Shown one piece after another: positions 1-5,474 of a stretch of 5,474 bases of DNA. The translations under genes and the position numbers were made by a program. Below the pieces are notes generated by a model, which saw only the letters and a program-made list of their open reading frames with translations, had not been told where the DNA came from and did not search any database. Position 1 is the first letter of the stretch. Each line of letters starts with the position of its first letter. The DNA comes from Caldilineaceae bacterium (GTDB taxonomy: Bacteria > Chloroflexota > Anaerolineae > Caldilineales > Caldilineaceae). The stretch spans positions 1-5,474 of the forward strand of contig JAPPKT010000456.1 in assembly GCA_028819675.1 (NCBI GenBank), given 5' to 3'.

Positions 1-294
1 TAACAGGTGCCTAATCGAAGGTGTCCAGCCAGACCACGTCCCGCCAGTCCCATCATGTCCCCTTACGTGCCGGTCTTGTGCCTGCCCTCGCACCCTCCCC
101 AACTGACGGACTCCACCGTACGGCGAGGCCCAGAGCCTCCACTGCGTCTCGCCCAAAGACGAAGCAACTCCAGCCACCGCTGGCGCCGATAACCCGTCAG
201 ACCGTTCCCACCCCAAATCTGGGATGCACCCGAGTCACACAATGGCCCACGATGAACACCAAATGTGTAACGAATGTTTAGTGCGCAGCCGCGC

Positions 295-360
295 GGGGGC
301 CATCAGTGAAGAGCGCTTGGCTCCCGGAAATCGCTCACGCGAAAGACGTGAACGGGCCCC
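295..360. other. GC-rich segment with nested inverted repeats
   Basis: GGGGCC (296-301) can pair with GGCCCC (355-360), closing a 53-nt interior. Inside, GAGCG (311-315) can pair with CGCTC (332-336), and TCACG (335-339) with CGTGA (347-351, partly exclusive of the former). It could be a small structured RNA or a DNA-level structure. No promoter is evident, and GC-rich sequence yields such pairings by chance, so this is only a candidate. Confidence 0.2.
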
Positions 361-400
361 AATTGCTATTCCTTTGAATTGTCCGTTCTTGGTTCGAGTT

Positions 401-450
401 ATGTCTGCCAATGTCGCGTTATGTCTACAAAAGTCTGCAAATGTCGTGCC
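401..450 (+). repeat. five-unit array of degenerate 10-bp repeats
   Basis: Five consecutive decamers begin at 401, 411, 421, 431 and 441: ATGTCTGCCA, ATGTCGCGTT, ATGTCTACAA, AAGTCTGCAA and ATGTCGTGCC. All share A(T/A)GTC(T/G) at exactly 10-bp spacing, which would place the motif on one face of the helix. The longest paired stretch is GTCTGC(C/A)AATGTCG at 403-416 and 433-446. This suggests a cooperative protein-binding site. Reiterated TGTC-type motifs occur at the ends of some insertion sequences, but no transposase is present here. Confidence 0.55.
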
Positions 451-787
451 AAATTTGCTTTTTGTGGACGCTATTCCCGCGACGTTCCGAGCAGTTCCTC
501 GCTGTCTCCGATTGACGCCGAAAGGGCAATGGGCGCGCAATTCACAGCTCCTCACCTGCTCTCCGACAACCTCAAGTTTTCTTCTGGCGAGTGAGGCGGC
601 TTCTCATTTCGACTAACCCGACTGTCGACCAGGTGCGTCCACAAGGTTGGCTTCATGACTCAGGCAGCCGGCGCAGGCTCCTTCCCAATGTGATCGGATC
701 GCCTAGGTCAGTCTGGGTCCGAAAAAGCGCCGGAAAGCGGACTTCGGCCTTGGTCTGAGTCGAGCCAGGTCGGGTCTTGGCGTGATC

Positions 788-804
788 GGGAGGGTTTGGG
801 AGGG
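788..804 (+). other. G-quadruplex motif, four GGG tracts
   Basis: GGGAGGGTTTGGGAGGG has four G3 tracts separated by loops of 1, 3 and 1 nt. This satisfies the canonical G3+N1-7 rule, and short loops of this kind are known to favour very stable parallel quadruplexes. It lies in a purine-rich stretch followed by a T8 run at 835-842. No confident gene is adjacent, so any role is open. Confidence 0.6.
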
Positions 805-849
805 TCCGAGAGCGTTGAGGAGGGCAAATCCTTCTTTTTTTTGAGTCGT

Positions 850-871
850 GTGCCTTTAGCTTTGCAGGCAC
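850..871. other. 6-bp-stem hairpin
   Basis: GTGCCT (850-855) and AGGCAC (866-871) are perfect reverse complements with a 10-nt loop. A T8 run lies just before it on the plus strand (835-842) rather than after it, and on the minus strand the downstream bases are A-rich, so it does not have intrinsic terminator geometry on either strand. Confidence 0.3.
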
Positions 872-1031
872 TTACGGCAGACTTTGTCGGACGGTTGGCC
901 GCCGGGAAATCTGCAACTCAAGTGTGGCTTTGGCGGCCACAGCACATCCAGTTATTCTTTGGGCGAAACTGAGAGCTTCACGACCCATCATAACATACTT
1001 TTCTGGCAGAATTCTCGAATTTGGTCACGAA

Positions 1032-1523
1032 CTATGTAAGTGATTCCATAGCAGTTGTAGTGCCGAGGTTCGGCAGCGTTTCAAGCTGGGTGCCGGCAAC
1101 CAGTTTCATGCGCTTGCATGGCTCGCGAAGAGGGTCGACCTCTGGCGAGCCCAGTATTTCTGAGCTGCCTTGTGAGATCCAGTTCCAAATCGATGCGACC
1201 TTGCTCCGGAAGATGGCACTGGGTAGCAGCAACCTACAGCTTTCACATACGTATTCTGTTGTGTAAGGCAAAATATCGCCGAAATTAATCGCTAGTTCTT
1301 CGTACGGACCGGTGGCGATGCAGGTGGCTTGCTGGAGCCAGGTAAGAGACAGGTATCCGGCAAGGCAGCTCGAGAGGGGAGCATGCCAGTAGCATCCTTC
1401 CTTTTGCCTCACTTGGATAGTCCCTACAAGGTGACTGAGAGACTCATCGCTCTTTTCTCTTGGTGATTTAGACAAGGTTAGCACGCCTGCGGCTGATACA
1501 ATTAGAGTCCAGGCGAGCTGCAT
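1032..1523 (-). CDS. hypothetical protein, unrecognised; possibly a decayed gene
   Basis: A minus-strand frame of 163 codons from ATG 1523 to TAG at 1032. I do not recognise the product. The N-terminus MQLAWTLIVSAAGVLTL is hydrophobic but has no preceding positive charge, so it is at best a poor signal peptide. Five of the seven cysteines lie in the first 100 residues, two of them as CESC. The same frame stays open upstream of the ATG to a TGA at 1641-1643, about 200 codons in all, which is longer than expected by chance in non-coding DNA of this composition. No ATG, GTG or TTG lies in that extension and no convincing ribosome site precedes ATG 1523. It may be a real orphan gene, the 3' part of a broken gene, or a chance frame. 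It would diverge from the exporter operon. Confidence 0.3.
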   Translation of the reverse strand: MQLAWTLIVSAAGVLTLSKSPREKSDESLSHLVGTIQVRQKEGCYWHAPLSSCLAGYLSLTWLQQATCIATGPYEELAINFGDILPYTTEYVCESCRLLLPSAIFRSKVASIWNWISQGSSEILGSPEVDPLREPCKRMKLVAGTQLETLPNLGTTTAMESLT

Positions 1524-1721
1524 AGGTTCTTCGACAAGAAAGTATGATGGAGTGAAGTAGGCAACGCGGTGGGCCAGAGGGAATCCTTCCGCGGACCGGG
1601 ACTCTTCTGCCGTGGATTGCAGATAGTGGCCAATGAAACGTCAGGTTTATGGCTGAGATGACTGCGAAACGCGAGACTGGACTTCCCACTTGAAGTGTGA
1701 ACTTTGTGCATGGTAATTGCT

Positions 1722-2624
1722 ATGACTGATGCGGTGCTGTCGGCTCAAGGTCTGTGCAAGCGGTATGGCGCCCACGTGGCTGTCGATGAGCTGTCTTTTG
1801 AGGTACTGCAGGGGGAGATCTTCGGTCTGCTCGGGCCCAACGGCGCGGGGAAGACGAGTACAATCCGTATTCTGATGGATATCTTCAAGGCAGACTCCGG
1901 CGAAGTAGCGCTGCTGGGAGGGATGCCGGGTGAGAATCGCGAGCGGGTCGGCTATCTGCCTGAGGAACGGGGGCTGTACAGGGACCAGAGGGTGCTGGAG
2001 GTGCTGGTCTATCTGGGCCGCCTCAAGGGCGTTGACGGCGCGAGGGCGAAGCGGAGGGCGCTGGAGTTGCTTGAGAGAGTCGAACTGGAGGAGTGGAGCG
2101 GCAACCGGGTCAAGGAATTGAGCAGAGGGATGCAGCAGAAGATACAGTTCATTGCGTGTCTGATTCACGACCCGGAACTGCTGATACTGGACGAGCCATT
2201 TCAAGGCCTGGACCCTGTCAACGTTGAAATGATCAAAGGCCTTATGCGTTCGCTGGTGGATGAGGGAAAGACAATCGTACTGAGCGCGCACCAGATGAAC
2301 CTGGTGGAAGAGTTGTGTGACAGGATCCTGCTCATTGACGAGGGAAAGGCGCTGCTCTATGGTTCGCTGAATGAGATAAAGCGCGACTTTGCGCCGAACT
2401 CGGTGCGAGTGCGGGCGGCGGACCTGCCTTCTGACCTTCCCGGCGTGGCAGGGCGCGAACAACAGGGAGATGTCAGCCTGTTGACACTGGATGGGATCGG
2501 GGCACAGGCGCTTCTGGCGGAGCTTGTGGCGCGGGAGGTTGAGGTGGAGAGTTTCGAGCGAGCCGCAGTACCTCTCAACGACATCTTCGTCGCGATGGTC
2601 CAGGGAAAGGCCCGTTCGGAGTAG
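1722..2624 (+). CDS. ABC transporter ATP-binding protein, NatA/ABC-2 exporter type
   Basis: This is the cytoplasmic ATPase subunit of an ABC-2 type exporter; it hydrolyses ATP to drive the permease encoded next to it. Counting from the ATG at 1722 the protein has 300 residues. Visible motifs are Walker A GPNGAGKT (38-45), a Q-loop region reading GYLPEERGLY (77-86), signature LSRGMQQ (133-139), Walker B LLILDEP with catalytic Glu158, D-loop GLDP (162-165) and switch His190. The Q-loop has Pro-Glu-Glu rather than Gln, which I recall as common in NatA-like proteins. Residues from about 225 on match the extra C-terminal domain (DUF4162 type) of this family. In-frame alternatives are ATG 1710 and TTG 1704; I prefer 1722 because the conserved domain begins a few residues later, but no start has a good Shine-Dalgarno sequence. 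The substrate is unknown; Na+ export, as in Bacillus NatAB, is only one possibility. Confidence 0.95.
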   Translation: MTDAVLSAQGLCKRYGAHVAVDELSFEVLQGEIFGLLGPNGAGKTSTIRILMDIFKADSGEVALLGGMPGENRERVGYLPEERGLYRDQRVLEVLVYLGRLKGVDGARAKRRALELLERVELEEWSGNRVKELSRGMQQKIQFIACLIHDPELLILDEPFQGLDPVNVEMIKGLMRSLVDEGKTIVLSAHQMNLVEELCDRILLIDEGKALLYGSLNEIKRDFAPNSVRVRAADLPSDLPGVAGREQQGDVSLLTLDGIGAQALLAELVAREVEVESFERAAVPLNDIFVAMVQGKARSE

Positions 2625-2648
2625 GCGCAGCAGTGGTCCAGAGGAGTG

Positions 2649-3875
2649 ATGAAGAGAGTACTCATTATAGCGCGACATGAATATTGGGTGAATGTTCGGC
2701 GGCCCGACTTTATCATCTTTACATCGCTCGTCCCGCTGCTGGGTATCGTCGCGCTTGTCGTGAGCTTATTCTTCGGACGGCAAGCTGGGGGCGCCATCGT
2801 TCGCATGTTTGACAGCGGCTCGGACGTCACGGCAGTAGTCGATCAATCGGGAGGGTTTACTCCAATCTTGCCTCGCTTTGAAGAAGAATTCGTCCCTTAC
2901 GGCGACGAAGGGGAAGCCCGGACAGCCCTGGAAAACGATGAGGTGCAGAGGATTGTAGTCGTGCCTCACCCTTACCCCCAGGTAGGGGATGTGCAGGTTG
3001 TTACGGAGGGGAGCAGGTTTTCCGGTTCCGGGACGAGTGGGCTGCGTTCTTTTTTCATTGCTCATCTAATCAAGGAGATCGGGGACGAGACGCTGCAGGC
3101 GCGACTGATAGATCCATATGATGCGCAGGTCGAGTATGTCGGAGAACAAGGACGGGCTTCCGGCGGCGTGGCAGGCGAAGTCTTATCATTTCTCGTTCCG
3201 TTCCTGTTCGGCATGCTGCTGGCCGTCACGATCTTCGTTTCATCCGGTTACCTCGTGCGCAGTGTGGCCGAGGAGAAGTCGAGCAGGGTGATCGAAATCG
3301 TTCTCTCTTCGGTAACACCCCAGCAACTACTGGCTGGAAAGGTTCTTGGGTTGGGTGCGCTCGGACTGACGCAGATTCTCGTTTGGATTGCGTCAGCAGC
3401 CGGACTGAGCGGCGGACTGGTCGTGTTGGCGGGCATCATGCTTCCGCTGCTTATGCGGGTGGAGGTGTTCGGGTTGGCACTGTTGTATTACATTTTGGGT
3501 TTCGGCATCTACGCCGTGTTGATTGGAGCGATTGGCACGCTGGGATCCAGTTTTCAGGAGAGTCAGCAGATCACGGGAATCTTCATCTTCATCGCGGCGA
3601 TTCCGATGATGTTGACTGGCGTGATCATGACGAATCCCGATGCGATGGTTGTGCGTGTCCTCTCCTGGTTTCCTCTTACGGCGCCGACAACGATGATGTT
3701 GAGGCTGCCTCTTGCTGAGGTGCCCTGGACCGATATTGCGGGGAGCATAGCCCTGCTGGTCGTAACGATTCCGCTGGTTGTTTGGCTAGGGGCGAAGGTG
3801 TTCCGGCTGGGGATGTTGATGTACGGCAAACGTCCAGGGGTCCTGGAGATTGTGCGCCTTTTGAGGCATGCTTAG
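2649..3875 (+). CDS. ABC-2 type transporter permease, NatB-like
   Basis: This is the inner-membrane permease partner of the upstream ATPase, 408 residues from ATG 2649. A short cytoplasmic N-terminus (MKRVLIIARHEYWVNVRRPD) leads into a first membrane helix at about 21-43. A large extracytoplasmic domain of roughly 130 residues follows (about 45-175), then a cluster of helices at about 176-203, 231-251, 254-270, 274-300, 309-328 and 362-386. The cytoplasmic stretch EEKSSRVIEIVLSS (208-221) followed by QQLLAGKVLG is the hallmark coupling segment of NatB-like ABC-2 permeases. The gene starts 24 bp after the ATPase stop, so the two are almost surely one operon. A purine-rich AGAGGAG (2640-2646) lies only 2 nt before the ATG and overlaps an in-frame GTG at 2646, an unusually tight ribosome-site spacing. 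The substrate cannot be deduced. Confidence 0.94.
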   Translation: MKRVLIIARHEYWVNVRRPDFIIFTSLVPLLGIVALVVSLFFGRQAGGAIVRMFDSGSDVTAVVDQSGGFTPILPRFEEEFVPYGDEGEARTALENDEVQRIVVVPHPYPQVGDVQVVTEGSRFSGSGTSGLRSFFIAHLIKEIGDETLQARLIDPYDAQVEYVGEQGRASGGVAGEVLSFLVPFLFGMLLAVTIFVSSGYLVRSVAEEKSSRVIEIVLSSVTPQQLLAGKVLGLGALGLTQILVWIASAAGLSGGLVVLAGIMLPLLMRVEVFGLALLYYILGFGIYAVLIGAIGTLGSSFQESQQITGIFIFIAAIPMMLTGVIMTNPDAMVVRVLSWFPLTAPTTMMLRLPLAEVPWTDIAGSIALLVVTIPLVVWLGAKVFRLGMLMYGKRPGVLEIVRLLRHA

Positions 3876-3888
3876 AGCCCTTCAGGCT
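3876..3888. other. short hairpin at the convergent gene junction
   Basis: AGCC (3876-3879) and GGCT (3885-3888) form a 4-bp stem, 5 bp with a G-T wobble, around a 5-nt loop, exactly between the stop codons of the permease and the aminotransferase-fold gene. On the plus strand a T5 run (3901-3905) follows about 12 nt later. The stem is too short to call a terminator with confidence. Confidence 0.2.
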
Positions 3889-5039
3889 TCAGCGGCCCCC
3901 TTTTTCAGAGCGGTGACGAGGGTATCCATGTGGGCGGGCGTGTTGTAAGCCTGGACCGAGATGCGTACACCCGGCTGACCGCCGTGCTGACCGACGGGCA
4001 CGATGATGCGGTCTTCCTCCCAGAGCCGCTGATAGTTTTCGACCTTGCCGCGAAGCAGAACGACCCGCATCTGCGCCCACATGGACGGAGGACTGATTGG
4101 GGGAAGGCCGGACATTTCCAGTATGCGCTGTTCAGTCTCCTGCAGGAGACTGTGGCAGGCCCGCCGTACCTCAGTCCAATCGTTCTGCTGCTGGAAGTCG
4201 ATGGCCGCGGGCACGCTAAGATAGGCAGCGGGGTCGATTGTCCCCACTGACGTGAAGTAGTCCTGGAACAGGGAGTTTCCGGGCACGTCTCTGTCCCATC
4301 CGTGGCTGACGACCAGGGGTTCGAGAAGGTGTTGGCATTCTGGCCGTGCGTAGAGGAAGCCTGCACCGCGCGCGCTGCTAAGCCATTTGTGGCAGTTGCC
4401 GCCGTAGAAATCCGCACCGATTTTTTCCATGTCCAAATCAATTTGACCGGGTGCGTGGGCACCGTCCACGACGGAAATGATTCCCGCCTCTTTGGCGCGG
4501 CGGCAGATCTCTGCCACGGGCAGAATCAGCGCGCTGGGGGAGGTGATGTGGCTTAGTGAGATCACCTTGGTGTGTTCGTCAACGCCGGACCAGATCTGCT
4601 CGACAACTTCGCCGGGCTCAGCGACCGGGACGGCGACCGGCTGATTGACAAGCCGGGCCCCGTTTTTTTCGCAGTTGAATCGCCAGGCGCGGTCTATCGC
4701 GCCATATTCGTGGTCAGTTGTCAGGACTACGTCGCCATCATGCAGATCCAGGGAGCGTGCGACGATGTTGAGAGCATAGGTCACGTTGGGAACGAAGGTC
4801 AGATCGTCGGCGGCGGCATTAATGTATGCACCCAGTCTCTCTCTCGCCAGTGCAAGGAGATCAGGCAGGCGTCTTCCCAGAAAGATAACAGGGTTTGATT
4901 CCAGCTCTCTCTGCCAATGCTGATAGCTCTCGAATACAGGTTTGGGCACGGCGCCGAAGCTGCCATGGTTGAGATAGACGACTTCCGGGTCGAGCAGATA
5001 TTGGTCTGCGAGATCGGGGAGAGGCAAAGAGAGCGTCAT
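3882..5039 (-). CDS. PLP-dependent class V aminotransferase fold protein, isopenicillin-N-epimerase-like
   Basis: A 385-residue fold-type I PLP enzyme, full length for the family. YLNHGSFGAVP (22-32) is the N-terminal signature of the isopenicillin N epimerase (CefD)-like group. VDGAHAPGQ (191-199) supplies the Asp192 that should contact the PLP pyridine nitrogen and the stacking-region His195. NCHKWL (215-220) contains Lys218, the expected Schiff-base lysine, and GVRISVQAYN (357-366) contains Arg359, a probable substrate-carboxylate ligand. The group includes epimerases, cysteine desulfurase/lyase relatives such as EgtE, and aminotransferases, so the reaction is not settled; no beta-lactam or ergothioneine genes are seen nearby. 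The ATG at 5039 is chosen because the conserved region begins about 20 residues in; a weak AGGG lies about 12 nt upstream. It follows a HIT gene by 15 bp and is probably cotranscribed with it. Confidence 0.93.
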   Translation of the reverse strand: MTLSLPLPDLADQYLLDPEVVYLNHGSFGAVPKPVFESYQHWQRELESNPVIFLGRRLPDLLALARERLGAYINAAADDLTFVPNVTYALNIVARSLDLHDGDVVLTTDHEYGAIDRAWRFNCEKNGARLVNQPVAVPVAEPGEVVEQIWSGVDEHTKVISLSHITSPSALILPVAEICRRAKEAGIISVVDGAHAPGQIDLDMEKIGADFYGGNCHKWLSSARGAGFLYARPECQHLLEPLVVSHGWDRDVPGNSLFQDYFTSVGTIDPAAYLSVPAAIDFQQQNDWTEVRRACHSLLQETEQRILEMSGLPPISPPSMWAQMRVVLLRGKVENYQRLWEEDRIIVPVGQHGGQPGVRISVQAYNTPAHMDTLVTALKKGAAEA

Positions 5040-5054
5040 TGATGTACTACCCTA

Positions 5055-5474
5055 TCAATTCAGATTGGCCAGCGCGGCCTTCAGCTTCTCGGCATAGGGG
5101 CGACGCTGTGATTGCGTTGTCAGGAATCTCTCGGCAGAGCGAGTGTACAGTTCGTCGCCGGTGTAGCGGGGAAAGACGTGCTGGTGAAAGTGCCACACTT
5201 CTTGGTAGCCGGCGGGTTCGTTGTGCTGGCGTGTTGAGACGCCTTCGCAATCATATGCGGTCTTCAATGCCAGCGCAATGCGGCGGCTGGCCTGGAAAAT
5301 CTCGGCTCCGTATTCATCCGGCAGATCATATATGTTCTCGTAGTGATCCCACGGGATGATAATGACGTGGCCCGGATTGCGGGGCCACCAGTGGGAAGAT
5401 ATGAAGCCGACTACCAGATTGGTGCGCAGTACTACGTCGGAGGCGACAGTGTATACGGATTCGTGCTCCTGTCC
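5055..5474 (-). CDS. HIT family protein (histidine triad), 5' end beyond the window
   Basis: The minus-strand frame is open from the right edge to a TGA at 5055-5057, giving 139 residues that lack the N-terminus. Residues HFHQHVF (95-101 of the visible part) form the histidine triad HxHxHxx that binds and cleaves nucleotide phosphates. An upstream NPGHVIIIP (33-41) and QHNEPAGYQ (83-91) fit the strand and nucleotide-binding segments of HIT hydrolases. The visible part begins GQEHESVYTV, which in relatives follows closely after an N-terminal CxxC segment, so probably only a short stretch (about 10-20 residues) is missing. Such proteins hydrolyse dinucleoside polyphosphates, nucleoside phosphoramidates or related AMP conjugates; the substrate here is undetermined. 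The fairly long C-terminal tail after the triad (about 40 residues) is typical of the bacterial HIT hydrolase branch. It is the upstream partner of the aminotransferase-fold gene, 15 bp away. Confidence 0.9.
   Translation of the reverse strand, partial: GQEHESVYTVASDVVLRTNLVVGFISSHWWPRNPGHVIIIPWDHYENIYDLPDEYGAEIFQASRRIALALKTAYDCEGVSTRQHNEPAGYQEVWHFHQHVFPRYTGDELYTRSAERFLTTQSQRRPYAEKLKAALANLN

Larger units (their letters stand above)
1..1020. other. gene-poor region with no recognisable gene
   Basis: Several short overlapping frames exist on both strands (for example 224-616 plus and 235-555 minus), but none has a recognisable domain, a ribosome site or protein-like composition; they are rich in Arg, Ser, Pro and Cys, as expected of chance translation. 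The region contains the phased 10-bp repeats, the foldable GC-rich segment, the G-quadruplex motif and the hairpin listed separately. It may be a remnant of mobile DNA or a long intergenic space. Confidence 0.6.

Noticed and set aside
235..555. 106-codon minus-strand frame, and an overlapping 130-codon plus-strand frame at 224-616
   Set aside because: They overlap on opposite strands, have no known domains or ribosome sites, and one spans the phased repeats; treated as chance frames.
717..742. GTCCG/CGGAC inverted repeat with a 16-nt loop
   Set aside because: A 5-bp stem with a long loop in GC-rich sequence is not distinguishable from chance.
808..842. Possible intrinsic terminator before the T8 run at 835-842
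   Set aside because: The only stem directly upstream is AGGA/TCCT, 4 bp with a 7-nt loop, far too weak, and no gene ends upstream on the plus strand.
653..871. 72-codon minus-strand frame
   Set aside because: The Lys/Arg/Pro-rich product has no domain, and the frame is laid over the G-quadruplex motif and hairpin, whose composition explains it.
1010..1021. AATTC-TC-GAATT inverted repeat
   Set aside because: The arms are only 5 bp and AT-rich, with no neighbouring promoter; expected by chance.
1524..1721. Promoter for the exporter operon
   Set aside because: Boxes such as TATGAT (1543-1548) and TTGCAG (1617-1622) exist, but none pairs with a partner at 16-18 bp spacing, so no promoter is called.
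1929..2121. Missing Q-loop glutamine in the ATPase (LPEE) as a sign of inactivity
   Set aside because: LPEERGLY at this place is a familiar variant of NatA-like ATPases, and the Walker A, signature, Walker B Glu and switch His are intact.
1647..2678. 343-codon minus-strand open frame opposite the ATPase gene
   Set aside because: The plus-strand frame carries every ABC ATPase motif in order; the antisense product is His/Gln/Arg-rich with no recognisable domain, so it is a shadow.

Overview
The window looks like a piece of a bacterial chromosome with intermediate to fairly high GC. It carries three well-supported protein genes, a fourth that runs off the right edge, and about 1.7 kb of gene-poor DNA at the left. 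The genes are too widespread to fix the taxon. The mix of a NatAB-type exporter, an isopenicillin-N-epimerase-like class V aminotransferase and a HIT protein fits an environmental bacterium (Chloroflexota would be one possibility), but that is a guess.

Left region (1 to about 1700): I recognise no conserved gene. It holds several small structural signals: a five-unit array of 10-bp repeats beginning A(T/A)GTC (401-450), a GC-rich segment that can fold (295-360), a canonical four-tract G-quadruplex motif with 1-3-1 loops (788-804), a 6-bp-stem hairpin (850-871), and one long minus-strand open frame (stop at 1032, ATG at 1523, frame open to about 1640) that could be an orphan gene or a decayed one. 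The repeat array resembles the reiterated transposase-binding sites at some insertion-sequence ends, but no transposase gene is present.

Centre (1722-3875, plus strand): a two-gene operon encodes an ABC-2 exporter. The first gene is a NatA-type ATPase with all core nucleotide-binding motifs. It is followed after a 24-bp gap by a NatB-type membrane permease with the hallmark EEKSSRVIEI segment. Together they should form a complete inner-membrane exporter; the substrate cannot be read from sequence.

Right (3882-5474, minus strand): a HIT-family protein (5' end outside the window) is followed 15 bp downstream by a PLP-dependent class V aminotransferase fold enzyme, probably in one transcript. 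This unit converges on the exporter operon, and the two stop codons are only 6 bp apart, with no strong terminator between them.

I did not find a clearly new system. The items most worth a second look are the 10-bp-phased repeat array, the G-quadruplex motif and the unexplained minus-strand open frame, all in the gene-poor left third.
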